A program made the position numbers and the translations under genes. 64,000 bases of DNA from a bacterium (GTDB lineage Bacteria > Myxococcota_A > Polyangia > Nannocystales > Nannocystaceae), in assembly GCA_024742475.1 (NCBI GenBank), contig JANSYI010000019.1, positions 114,880 to 178,879 of the forward strand, written 5' to 3'. Below, one piece after another: positions 17,188 to 25,351 of this stretch. How positions within the stretch are numbered: the first letter of the stretch is position 1; each line of letters starts with the position of its first letter. A model generated the notes under the pieces. The model saw only the letters and a program-made list of their open reading frames with translations. It ran no database searches and had not been told where the DNA came from.

Positions 17188-17991
17188 TCAGGAGGGGCGA
17201 GCAGTCTGCGCTGCTGCGGTGACGATGGCCAGGAACGAGTCGGCCTGAAGAGACGCGCCACCCACGAGGAACCCGTCGATGTCGCCGGCGGCGATGAGCT
17301 CGGCTGCGTTGCCGGGTTTCACGCTACCACCGTAGAGGATGGATCTGTCGCGACCGGTGTCGCCGTAGGTCTCGGCCAGGTGGGCGCGAATTGCACGGTG
17401 CATGTCGCGCGCCTGCTCGGGGGTCGCGGTGCGGCCGGTACCGATGGCCCAGACGGGCTCGTACGCGATGACCAGGCGCTCGTCGATGGCCTTCGAATCA
17501 ACTCGAGCAAGTGACTCCGAAAGCTGCGAAATGACCGTGCTTTCGTGTTCTCCCGCGTCGCGGGCAGAGAGGGACTCGCCGACGCACAGGACGACGGTCA
17601 GCCCGTGCTCGAGGGCGTTGGCGACCTTGTCCGCGACCAGCCCGTTGGTGTCGCCGTAGTACGCGCGTCGCTCGGAGTGCCCGACGATCGCAGCCTCGAC
17701 GCCGGCGTCGCGGAGCATGGCGACGCCGACCTCACCGGTGAACGCCCCCGACTCCTGGGCGGCGACGTCTTGGGCCAGCAGCCAAAGCTCGGAATGCGAT
17801 CGCGCAAACGGCGCAGTTGCGTTCAGTGCCAGGTACGTCGGCGCGACCCCGACACGAAGCTGTGGACAGCCTTGGGCTGGGTTGGCCGTCGCGGCCTCGA
17901 GCCCTTCGGCGATGCCCTTCGCGCACTCGACTGCGGCTTCGTTGCGGTGGTTCTGCTTCCAGTTGCCGAGGATCCAGGTGGTGCGGCTCAT
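17188..17991 (-). CDS. tpiA: Triosephosphate isomerase
   Basis: Interconverts dihydroxyacetone phosphate and glyceraldehyde 3-phosphate in glycolysis and gluconeogenesis. The 267 residues show GNWKQN at the N-terminus (substrate Asn and Lys), IVGHSERR (catalytic His), AYEPVWAIGTG (catalytic Glu) and LYGGSVKPGN (phosphate loop). The ATG overlaps the pgk stop as ATGA, so the two are translationally coupled. Confidence 0.97.
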   Translation of the reverse strand: MSRTTWILGNWKQNHRNEAAVECAKGIAEGLEAATANPAQGCPQLRVGVAPTYLALNATAPFARSHSELWLLAQDVAAQESGAFTGEVGVAMLRDAGVEAAIVGHSERRAYYGDTNGLVADKVANALEHGLTVVLCVGESLSARDAGEHESTVISQLSESLARVDSKAIDERLVIAYEPVWAIGTGRTATPEQARDMHRAIRAHLAETYGDTGRDRSILYGGSVKPGNAAELIAAGDIDGFLVGGASLQADSFLAIVTAAAQTARPS

Positions 17992-19208
17992 GCTTGCTCT
18001 CCGTCGATGGTGGCCACGGGGGCCAGCGCCGCCACGCCGGGCAGGACCTTGCCCTCGATGAGCTCGAGCGACGCGCCCCCGCCAGTGCTCACGTGGTCGA
18101 TCGCCTCGGCGAGCCCGCTTTGGTGGAGTGCGGCGACCGAGTCTCCGCCGCCGACGACCGAGAATGCCGCGCTCTGCGCGACCGCGTTGGCGATGCCGAG
18201 CGTGCCCTGCGCGAACGCCTCGTTCTCGAACAGGCCCATCGGCCCGTTCCAGAAGATCGTCTTCGCGCGGCCGAGGACCTGGGCGAAGCGCTGGACCGAG
18301 TCGGGCCCGATGTCGAGCGCCATGTCGTCTTCGCCCAGCGAGCCCGCGCCGAGGCGGATGTGCTGGGCCTGCGCGGCGTCGAGGCTGGTCGCGACGAGCA
18401 CGTCGGTGGGGAGGACGACCTGCACGTCCCTGGCGGCCGCCTTCTCGAGCACGGTCTTGCAGTCGGCGTAGCGGTCCTTCTCTTGCAACGATCCGCCCAT
18501 GTCGGCGCCGGCAGCCGCGAGGAAGGTATTGGCCATCGCGCCGCCGATGAGCAGCGCATCACCCGCGCCAAAGCGCTCGACCAGGGCGACGAGCACCCCG
18601 AGCTTGTCGGACACCTTGGCGCCGCCCACGATCGCGGCGAAGGGCCGCTGCGGGTCATCGGTGAGGCGCCGGAGCGACTTCAGCTCCCGCTCGAGCAGGA
18701 GGCCCGGTGCGTGGTCGGCCACCGCCGCGGGGACGCCCACGACCGAAGCGTGGGCGCGGTGTGATGCGCCGAACGCGTCGTTCACATAGGCGTCGGCGAG
18801 CTCGGCCAGCGCGGCCGCGAAGTCCGGGTCGTTCTTCGTCTCGCCGGGGTGGAAGCGGAGGTTTTGCAGGAGGACGACCTGCTTGTTGGTCGAGTCGGCG
18901 ACCAGCTTGCGGACGCCGTCACCGACGACCTCGTCGGAGGGCACGCGGACCTCACATTCGAGCAGCTCGGCCAGGCGGGCGCCGACGGGCTCCATCGCCA
19001 AGGACGGGTCGAACTCGCCTTTGGGGCGCCCGAGATGCGAGGCGACCACCAAGCGAGCGCCGCGCTCACGCAGCGTTCGAAGGGTGGGGAGCGCCGCACG
19101 GATCCGGGTGTCGTCGCGCACCGTGCCGTCGGCATCGAGCGGGACGTTGAAGTCCACGCGGACGAACACGCGGCGGTTGTCGACGTCGAGATCCGACAGC
19201 GAGAGCAT
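17988..19208 (-). CDS. pgk: Phosphoglycerate kinase
   Basis: Transfers phosphate from 1,3-bisphosphoglycerate to ADP. The 406 residues include VFVRVDFNVPLD near the N-terminus, SHLGRPKG, GGAKVSDKLGVL, and the nucleotide-site regions NGPMGLFE and VVGGGDSVAA. The ATG at 19208 begins MLSLSDLDVDNRR, the usual family start. First gene of pgk-tpiA-secG-regulator-dapF. No gap gene is beside it. Confidence 0.97.
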   Translation of the reverse strand: MLSLSDLDVDNRRVFVRVDFNVPLDADGTVRDDTRIRAALPTLRTLRERGARLVVASHLGRPKGEFDPSLAMEPVGARLAELLECEVRVPSDEVVGDGVRKLVADSTNKQVVLLQNLRFHPGETKNDPDFAAALAELADAYVNDAFGASHRAHASVVGVPAAVADHAPGLLLERELKSLRRLTDDPQRPFAAIVGGAKVSDKLGVLVALVERFGAGDALLIGGAMANTFLAAAGADMGGSLQEKDRYADCKTVLEKAAARDVQVVLPTDVLVATSLDAAQAQHIRLGAGSLGEDDMALDIGPDSVQRFAQVLGRAKTIFWNGPMGLFENEAFAQGTLGIANAVAQSAAFSVVGGGDSVAALHQSGLAEAIDHVSTGGGASLELIEGKVLPGVAALAPVATIDGEQA

Positions 19209-19353
19209 CGAGGGCGAGACATAACCGGGCCGGGCCCGGTCGACAAGGGGAAGGCGACGGCTCGAGGGTCCGCGGCGCCGCGCAGGGTCACGCAAGAGCC
19301 CCGGTCCACGGGGCGCGGACACGGGGCTCGAAGGGATGACCCTGAAAGAAGGG

Positions 19354-19539
19354 CTATTCGGCTGCGAGGCCTGTGCTGAGGTCCTCGCGGACGAGCTCGA
19401 TGAGCTCGGAGGACAGCCCGACGATCTGGTCGGGGGAGTACCCCTGCGTGCGCATCTCCTTGAACAGCGAGCGGGCGAGGATGCTCACTCCTCGTTCGTC
19501 GGTGAGGGCGCGGCGGGGGGATTCGTTCGAGAGCTGCAT
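19354..19539 (-). CDS. Small helical protein, 61 residues
   Basis: A 61-residue frame starting at 19539 with a good ribosome site (GGAG five bases upstream). Its second half is one amphipathic region, ARSLFKEMRTQGYSPDQI then SSELIELV, with GYSPDQIVGL in the middle. Composition and the ribosome site favour a real gene over chance, and I recall similar short proteins in other proteobacteria, but I cannot name a function. Confidence 0.55.
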   Translation of the reverse strand: MQLSNESPRRALTDERGVSILARSLFKEMRTQGYSPDQIVGLSSELIELVREDLSTGLAAE

Positions 19540-19852
19540 GGGATCTCCAGCGGCGCGGGGGAGCGCCGCCACGACGGCAAGGCTGCAACGGCGGTGCCGA
19601 AAGGACGCGGGGCGACCGCGTGGTCGTAAAACCGTCCGGGTTCCGAACGCTTGGCGACCATTCCTGAAAGTGCGGGTATGTCGCGGTGCGCACAGGTGTG
19701 CACGGAGAACTGCGCATTCGTTTGCGCCAAGAGGCGCGATGGCTGTGCAAGTCCACGCACGGCCCAGGTCACAGCGCGGTCTCCCCGACGGGCTCCAGTG
19801 GCGTCAATCCCTCGCGTCGGCGTGGTGGGGACTGGTATGCTCGGCGCCGTTC
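19540..19852. other. 313-base intergenic stretch
   Basis: Between divergent starts of a small protein and a lipoprotein. It contains short palindromes such as GCACAGGTGTGC near 19690, but no clear promoter, RNA or gene. The two promoters are presumably here. Confidence 0.4.
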
Positions 19853-20386
19853 GTGTCTCGTTTTCGCGCTTCGAGCGTCCGCGCGGGCGTACTCATGACG
19901 GCCGTGACCCTTGCCGGCTGTGCCGGGTGGCGTGACCACGGCGACACCTATTACGCCCGCCGCAGCGGGGACCCGGAGGCGACCTACCACTTCGGCATGC
20001 CGCCGGAGTCGTGGCGCCCTGTGCGCGACATGGACGACATCCAGGTCGCGTGGGTCAACACCGGGCTGGATGGCGTGGGGATCATCGAGCTGTATGGCCA
20101 ATGCGGCGAGCAGGGAGACAGCTCGCTCGAGCAGTACACCGACCACCTGCGCATCGACTGGGACGCGTGGACGGTGGTCGAGCAGGAGGACGTCGAGCTG
20201 GTGGGGCGCGCCGCGCTGCGCACGGTGGTCGACGCCTCGCTCGATGGCATCGCGCGCCGCAACGAGTTCTGGGTGGTCAAGAAGAACGGCTGCCTGTTCG
20301 ACCTGCGCTACTCCGCCGGGCCGAAAGACTTTCAATCCGGCCAGAGCGATTTCAGCGCGGTCGTGCGGGGCTTTCGCTTCCCGTAA
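19853..20386 (+). CDS. Small lipoprotein before Mla operon
   Basis: A 177-residue predicted lipoprotein. The GTG at 19853 gives MSRFRASSVRAGVLMTAV and lipobox LAGC. The mature part is a single alpha/beta domain: PESWRPVRDMDD, a strand-rich middle and RNEFWVVKKNGCLFDLRYS. It ends 17 bases before mlaE and probably belongs to that operon; the arrangement suggests an envelope lipid-transport accessory such as a detector of surface stress. No named family recognised. Confidence 0.7.
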   Translation: MSRFRASSVRAGVLMTAVTLAGCAGWRDHGDTYYARRSGDPEATYHFGMPPESWRPVRDMDDIQVAWVNTGLDGVGIIELYGQCGEQGDSSLEQYTDHLRIDWDAWTVVEQEDVELVGRAALRTVVDASLDGIARRNEFWVVKKNGCLFDLRYSAGPKDFQSGQSDFSAVVRGFRFP

Positions 20387-20403
20387 CCTGGCTGCACCCG
20401 CCC

Positions 20404-21174
20404 ATGCGACGCGTGATCGAACGGTTTGGTGCCATCGTCCTGTCCGGCTTGGACTGGGTCGGGGGTCTGACCTCCCTGGCGCTGCGCTCGAGCGCGGTCG
20501 GGCCTCGGCGCCCCTTCGGCGTCGACGACATCGCCTCGCAGATGGTGGAGCAGGGCGTCCGCTCGCTGCCGATCACCTCGTTCATGTCGCTGTTCATCGG
20601 CATGATCCTCGCCGTCCAGTTCGGCTGGGCGCTCGCGGATTTCGGCGCGACCATGGCCTTGGGCGACGCCAGCTCGCTCGCGCTGGTGCGGGAGCTGGTC
20701 CCGACGCTGATCGCATTGACCGTGGGGGCGAAGATGGCGGCGGGCATGGCCGCCGAGCTCGGCTCCATGAAGGTCACCGAGCAGATCGACGCGGTCGCTG
20801 CCCTGGGCGCCGACCCGATCAAGAAGCTCGTCTGGCCGCGGCTGGTCGCCGCCACGTTGGCCACCCCGCTGCTGGTCGCGTGGGGCAACATCATGGCGCT
20901 CATCGGCGGCATGCTCATCGGTGACTGGGTCTACGCGGTGCCCGCGGGCTACTTCTACGAGACCTACGTCGACGAGCTCGCGCCCATCGATTACATCCAG
21001 AGCCTCGTCAAGGGCGTCATCTTCGGATACCTGGTCGGGCTCATCGGCTGCTACCAGGGCTTCTCCACCAAGTTCGGTACCGAAGCGGTCGGCGTCTCCA
21101 CCATGGAGACGGTTGTCGCGACCTCGATCTGCGTCATCATCGCGGACTTCTACCTGACGATGATCTTCTTGTGA
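20404..21174 (+). CDS. mlaE: MlaE-type ABC permease
   Basis: Inner-membrane permease of an MCE phospholipid transport system. The 256 residues have five or six membrane segments and family motifs ELVPTLIALTVGAKMAAG and MKVTEQIDA, which form the permease face. The GTG of the ATPase gene overlaps its stop. The three-gene order permease-ATPase-MCE is standard. Confidence 0.93.
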   Translation: MRRVIERFGAIVLSGLDWVGGLTSLALRSSAVGPRRPFGVDDIASQMVEQGVRSLPITSFMSLFIGMILAVQFGWALADFGATMALGDASSLALVRELVPTLIALTVGAKMAAGMAAELGSMKVTEQIDAVAALGADPIKKLVWPRLVAATLATPLLVAWGNIMALIGGMLIGDWVYAVPAGYFYETYVDELAPIDYIQSLVKGVIFGYLVGLIGCYQGFSTKFGTEAVGVSTMETVVATSICVIIADFYLTMIFL

Positions 21175-21959
21175 GCGACACGTCTCCCGCACCCGCGGCG
21201 CCGGTCATCGAATTCCTCGGCGTCACCAAGACCTTCGGCGACCACACGGTCTACGAAGACATGGACCTGCAGGTCCGGCGCGGGGAGACCCTGACGATCA
21301 TCGGCGGCTCGGGGCAGGGCAAGAGTGTGTGCCTCAAGATGATGATCGGCTTGCTCCAGGCCGACGGGGGCCAGGTCAAGGTCGACGGCAACGTCGTCGG
21401 CGAGCAGGGGCCCGAGGGCCTGCGGACCATTCGCCAGCGCGTGGCCTACGTCTTTCAAGGCGGCGCGCTGTTCGACTCGATGACCGTGCTCGACAACATC
21501 GGCTATGCGCTGCGAGAGCACACCGACATGGGCGACGAGGCGATCTACGACAAGGCGCGCGCGTGTGTGGAGATGGTCGGGCTGCCCGAGCGCGTGCTCC
21601 AGTCGCTGCCGGCTTCGCTCTCGGGTGGCATGCGCAAGCGGGTTGCGCTGGCGCGCTCGATCGCGATCGAGCCCGAAGTTATCCTCTACGATGAGCCCAC
21701 CACCGGGCTCGACCCCAAGAACATCAACCGCATCAGCGCCATGATCATGAAGCTCCAACGGGAACTCGACGTGACCTCGGTCGTGGTCACGCACGACATG
21801 CCCACGGCGCGCAAGGTTTCCGACCGCATCGCCATGCTCTACGAGAAGCAGTTCCCATTCGTGGGGAGCGCCGAGGAGATGTGGCACTCGCCGAAGCGCG
21901 AGGTTCGGGACTTCATTCACGGGACGCTGCGAGAGGCGGAGGCACGACATGGCGCGTGA
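21171..21959 (+). CDS. mlaF: MlaF-type ABC ATPase
   Basis: Cytoplasmic ATPase driving the Mla/MCE permease. Walker A GGSGQGKS at about residue 45, signature LSGGMRKRVALARS and Walker B VILYDEPTTGLD are intact in 262 residues. The MRKR after the signature motif is typical of MlaF rather than other ABC importers. Starts at a GTG overlapping the mlaE stop. Confidence 0.93.
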   Translation: MSDTSPAPAAPVIEFLGVTKTFGDHTVYEDMDLQVRRGETLTIIGGSGQGKSVCLKMMIGLLQADGGQVKVDGNVVGEQGPEGLRTIRQRVAYVFQGGALFDSMTVLDNIGYALREHTDMGDEAIYDKARACVEMVGLPERVLQSLPASLSGGMRKRVALARSIAIEPEVILYDEPTTGLDPKNINRISAMIMKLQRELDVTSVVVTHDMPTARKVSDRIAMLYEKQFPFVGSAEEMWHSPKREVRDFIHGTLREAEARHGA

Positions 21960-23337
21960 ACGCGAAGCTCGAACCAGGCTCATCGTCGGCCTGTTCGTCA
22001 CCACGATGGCCGCGCTCGGCTTCGTATCCCTCTTCCTCATCGGCGAAGCCGAAGGCACCTGGGAAGAGAAGGTCCCGGTCTATACCGACTTTCGCACCAT
22101 CTCGGGGCTTCGGCGGGGCTCGCCCGTCCAGCTCGCCGGGGTCGAGATCGGGACCGTCGATGCGATCAACTTCGTGGAGCGCTCGGGCGACGACCTGGTC
22201 TGCGACCCGCTCACCGAGGATATCGGCCGCTTCGACGGCGACCGCACCGACGGATGCAGCTCGTTTCTGTTCTGCAGCCCCGACCGCGTGTGCGCCGAGC
22301 TCGAGCCCTACGCGGCCAAGGGTCTGCACGCGCCGTGCATGACCACGCAGGACTGCTCGCAAGAGGAAATCTGCGTCACCAAGGAGTTTCGCAACCGCTA
22401 TCGGCGGGTGTTTTGGACCGGACCCGAGGGGGTCTGCGCTCGCTTCGACACGTCCCACCGTCGTGTCGAGGTGCGCATGGCGATCTTCAAGGACCGCCTC
22501 AAGCTCATTCGCGAGGACTCGCGGGCCACCATCGCGCAAAACGGCGTGCTCGGTGACCAGCTGGTGGCGGTCACCCCGGGCGCTCGAGGCGAGCTCACGC
22601 CGCGGGCGCTCGAGAGCCACGGCGACTCCGAGGTGCTCATGATTCAGAGCGCGCCCTCGCTGTACGAAGACATCGAGCTGTTCCGCGAGCGCATCGACGG
22701 CCTCACCGACAAGGTCGACACCGCGCTGGGCGGCATCTCGAGTCTGTTCTCCGAGCTCAACGACGAGCGGACGCTCGACAACGTCAAGAACATCATCCAG
22801 CACACCGAAGAGATCACCCGCCAGATCGCCGACGGCGAGGGGCTGGTGGGGGCGCTGCTGTCCAACGAAGACTACAAGGCCGACTTTGGACAGACGCTGC
22901 GTGGCGTTCGCAACACCGCGCTGGGGGTCGACCGGTTCGTCGGCAAGGCGAACAACTCGCTGGGCAAGATCGACAAGAACCTCCAGCCTACGATCGACGA
23001 CACGCGCGCGACGATGGCCAGCGTCCGCAAGCTGCTCGCCGACCTCAAGGATCCCGACAACAAGTCGCTGGCGTCCAAGGTGCTCTACGACGAGAACGGC
23101 GAGCTGGTCGAGGACGTCGAGAAGATCCTCGCCGACGTCGAAAAAGCGGTCGCCTCCGCCTCGCGCATCACCGGCCGCATCGAAAAGGGCGAGGGCACCA
23201 TCGGCAAGCTGGTCAACGACTCCAAGCCGCACGACGACCTGGTCAAGATCCTCAGCGATCTCGAGCGTAACGAGACGTTCAAACGTCTCACGCGCTACGC
23301 CATCGAGCTCGACGAGGACGGCGGCAAGACGAAGTAG
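21949..23337 (+). CDS. mlaD: MCE-domain protein with Cys-rich insertion
   Basis: Periplasmic lipid-binding partner of MlaE/F, anchored by one N-terminal segment (about 10-32). The MCE domain starts at residue 42 with VYTDFRTISGLRRGSPVQ and GVEIGTV, but is interrupted at about 78-168 by a segment with eight cysteines (85, 103, 109, 115, 130, 136, 142, 163) before continuing at RRVEVRMAI and NGVLGDQLVAV. The C-terminal half is a long helical or coiled region, as in needle-forming MCE proteins. The insertion is not in the enterobacterial MlaD that I know. Overlaps the ATPase gene by 11 bases. Confidence 0.88.
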   Translation: MAREREARTRLIVGLFVTTMAALGFVSLFLIGEAEGTWEEKVPVYTDFRTISGLRRGSPVQLAGVEIGTVDAINFVERSGDDLVCDPLTEDIGRFDGDRTDGCSSFLFCSPDRVCAELEPYAAKGLHAPCMTTQDCSQEEICVTKEFRNRYRRVFWTGPEGVCARFDTSHRRVEVRMAIFKDRLKLIREDSRATIAQNGVLGDQLVAVTPGARGELTPRALESHGDSEVLMIQSAPSLYEDIELFRERIDGLTDKVDTALGGISSLFSELNDERTLDNVKNIIQHTEEITRQIADGEGLVGALLSNEDYKADFGQTLRGVRNTALGVDRFVGKANNSLGKIDKNLQPTIDDTRATMASVRKLLADLKDPDNKSLASKVLYDENGELVEDVEKILADVEKAVASASRITGRIEKGEGTIGKLVNDSKPHDDLVKILSDLERNETFKRLTRYAIELDEDGGKTK

Positions 23338-24270
23338 TCAGGCGCCGCGGCCCGACAGGGCGGCCCGGGCGAAACGGCGGATGTGCTCGGCCGCGTCCTC
23401 GGGGTACTCCGCCGGCAAGGCGTGCGAGGCGTCGGGGATCACGACCCACTGCGCACCGGGGATGGTGAACGCGACGTCCCGCATGGTCGACAGCGGGATG
23501 AAGCGATCTTGGCCGCCAGCGATGATGAGCGAGGGGACGCGTACCCGGGGCATGACGTCTTCGGTGCTGTGGCGCGCCGCCTGCTGCAGCAGCTCGAGGA
23601 ACAGCTCGGGGCTCATCCGGGCGATCTGCGACAGGTAGAAGTCGATGTCCGCCATGTCGATGCGATCGAGGTTGAGCTGGCTCTGCATGCCCAGCCGCCG
23701 CAGCGTCGGGTTGGGCACCAGCGTCTTCCACAGCCGCATCGTCAGGTCCGACGCGTGCCGGGTGGCGGCGCGAAGGAAGGGCAGGGCGTGCCCCACGATG
23801 TCGGTCCCCTGAAACTGAGCGACCGCGCGACCCGATGGGCCGGCGATCGAGATGAGGCCGGCGACGCGATCCCGATGGCGTTTGTAGGTCTCGAGGGAGA
23901 CCTGAAAGCCCATCGAGAAGCCGAGCAGCACCGCCGCGTCGACACCCTCGCTGCGCAAGGTCGCCTCGGCGTCGTCGGCCAGCACGTCGATGCCCAGCCG
24001 CCAGGGGCGGGGTGGGTTGGGTGAGCGGCCGTGGCCGCGGTAGTGCATCAACAGGATGCGGAACTCGTCCCGCAACACCGGCAAGATGCGACGAAACGCC
24101 CAGCCGGCACAGCCGATGCCGTCGAGGATGAGGATGGGTGGGGCGCCGTGTTCACCCCACGCTTGCACGCACAACGAAGCCCCATCGGGGCGGTCGAGAA
24201 ACCGCTCTGATTCGGCGCGTACGCCCGCGCTCGGCGGCGACGTATCGTCGTCGGAAGGGGGCGAAGTCAT
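23338..24270 (-). CDS. Alpha/beta hydrolase
   Basis: A 310-residue alpha/beta hydrolase fold protein. Oxyanion-side motif ILDGIGCAGWAF, YRGHGRS, nucleophile elbow GFSMG (Ser), acid in GGQDRFIP and histidine in PDASHALP give a complete triad. The substrate cannot be told; similar proteins are esterases or peroxidases. Its stop directly abuts the stop of the MCE gene, with no base between. Cytoplasmic: no signal is seen. Confidence 0.85.
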   Translation of the reverse strand: MTSPPSDDDTSPPSAGVRAESERFLDRPDGASLCVQAWGEHGAPPILILDGIGCAGWAFRRILPVLRDEFRILLMHYRGHGRSPNPPRPWRLGIDVLADDAEATLRSEGVDAAVLLGFSMGFQVSLETYKRHRDRVAGLISIAGPSGRAVAQFQGTDIVGHALPFLRAATRHASDLTMRLWKTLVPNPTLRRLGMQSQLNLDRIDMADIDFYLSQIARMSPELFLELLQQAARHSTEDVMPRVRVPSLIIAGGQDRFIPLSTMRDVAFTIPGAQWVVIPDASHALPAEYPEDAAEHIRRFARAALSGRGA

Positions 24271-24411
24271 CGACCCAGACCCACGCAGTCTACGTGGCCA
24301 CGCCCACTCGGCCCGGTGAACGAACCGGGCCAGCGTGTGCTCGCATCTAGGAGGAGGTGGGGCGACGTCCGCAGGACGCCCAGCCCCAAGGCCAGCCCAG
24401 GAGTCGCGCGA

Positions 24412-24621
24412 CTACTCGTTCTTGCCGCGCTCGTCATCGGGAGCGTCGTCGGGAACCTCGTTGACGCTCGGGTATTTCATGATGTCTTTCCGCGCGATTT
24501 TCCACGCTTTTTGGACGATCCAGGAGAGCGAGCGGTCTTGCCGCGCGGCTTCTTCTTGGATCTCCTTCAACATCTGTTCAGGGAAGTAGAGGCTTTGCTT
24601 ACGCTTGTCAGAGCTGGCCAT
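24412..24621 (-). CDS. Small ribbon-helix-helix-like protein
   Basis: 69 residues: DKRKQSLYFPEQMLKEIQEE then DRSLSWIVQKAWKIAR. A beta strand plus two helices is the layout of a ribbon-helix-helix DNA-binding protein, and from memory the sequence fits the small myxobacterial family catalogued as TIGR04563. The acidic tail EVPDDAPDDERGKNE is likely disordered. Targets unknown; autoregulation is common in such proteins. Confidence 0.75.
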   Translation of the reverse strand: MASSDKRKQSLYFPEQMLKEIQEEAARQDRSLSWIVQKAWKIARKDIMKYPSVNEVPDDAPDDERGKNE

Positions 24622-24933
24622 AGTTCGGCACTCTTCCCGCCATCATGCGGCAAAGTCGCACCAGGGTAGGCTTCGTCAGGACATGTTGTCAACGACTGAT
24701 GGCCCACGAATCGGAGAATTCGGCGCCGATCGGCGTGGTATCGAGCATATTTCTCCCTGTACCCCAGGGACGGGATCTCGCCGACGCCGTCCGACGGTGT
24801 CCTACGTAGGATCCCGGCCGTTCGGCCGCGTTGCCGAGTGTGCTCGCACCCCTCTTTTTGGCGTTGTCCCCGGTCGCCAAAGCCCCTATTGTCCTGCGTC
24901 TTCAGAACCTCGGGTTCTTCAGGTTGCGCGACC
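24622..24933. other. 312-base divergent region before dksA
   Basis: Separates the leftward ribbon-helix-helix gene from dksA. It holds a candidate leftward promoter (TTGACA at 24692-24687, 18-base gap, TACCCT at 24668-24663) and the dksA promoter listed below. AGAACC and GGTTCT arms close to the dksA start could form a small hairpin in the leader. No gene is seen. Confidence 0.45.
24857..24892 (+). promoter_or_regulatory. Candidate dksA promoter with inverted repeat
   Basis: TTGTCC (24864-24869) and TATTGT (24887-24892) are 17 bases apart. A perfect 7-base inverted repeat, TTTGGCG (24857-24863) and CGCCAAA (24875-24881), brackets the -35 and enters the spacer, which would suit a repressor. 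The predicted start leaves a leader of about 35 bases. Confidence 0.4.
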
Positions 24934-25311
24934 ATGACTGATCTGACGAAGCAACAACTCGACGACTTCGCCCAGCTGCTTCAAGACAAGCGAAATCACC
25001 TCATTGGCGAAGCCAAGCGCACCCTGGACAACGACATGGTCATCCCGTCCGATGAGCGCATGGACGAGGTGGATCAGGCTTCCAGCGAGTACATGCAGGC
25101 TTTCTCCTTCCGCCTGCGTGGCCGCGAGCGCTTCCTGATGGGCAAGATCGAAAAGGCCCTGCGCAAGATCGACGAAGGCGAGTACGGCCTGTGCGAGGAG
25201 TGCGACGAGCCCATCTCGCTCAAGCGCCTCCAGGCACGCCCCGAGGCGCAGCTGTGCATCCAATGCAAGGAAGCACAGGAAAAAGAAGAAGCCGTCTACG
25301 CGGATGATTAG
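24934..25311 (+). CDS. dksA: DksA/TraR C4 zinc-finger regulator
   Basis: 125 residues. An N-terminal coiled coil (about 5-80) is followed by a C4 zinc finger, CEEC and CIQC separated by 17 residues, the DksA/TraR signature. Proteins of this type enter the RNA polymerase secondary channel and, with ppGpp, retune transcription in starvation. The ATG at 24934 begins MTDLTKQQLDDFAQ. The acidic residues at the coiled-coil tip that E. coli DksA needs are not easily placed, so full equivalence is unproven. A palindrome follows 7 bases after the stop. Confidence 0.9.
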   Translation: MTDLTKQQLDDFAQLLQDKRNHLIGEAKRTLDNDMVIPSDERMDEVDQASSEYMQAFSFRLRGRERFLMGKIEKALRKIDEGEYGLCEECDEPISLKRLQARPEAQLCIQCKEAQEKEEAVYADD

Positions 25312-25318
25312 CCTTGGA

Positions 25319-25338
25319 GGGGAACCTCTCGGTTCCCC
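25319..25338 (+). repeat. Single-hairpin 3' element after dksA, copy 2
   Basis: GGGGAACC (25319-25326), loop TCTC, GGTTCCCC (25331-25338), starting 7 bases after the dksA stop and preceded by CCTTGGA. Only the first hairpin of the family is present. A run of A follows on this strand, so it is not a usual intrinsic terminator for dksA; the K+ channel gene converges from the right and ends 13 bases away. Confidence 0.7.
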
Positions 25339-25351
25339 CAAAAAAGTCCGC

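Noticed and set aside
25319..25345. Intrinsic terminator for dksA
   Set aside because: The hairpin is followed by A, not T, on the dksA strand; kept only as a repeat-family element.
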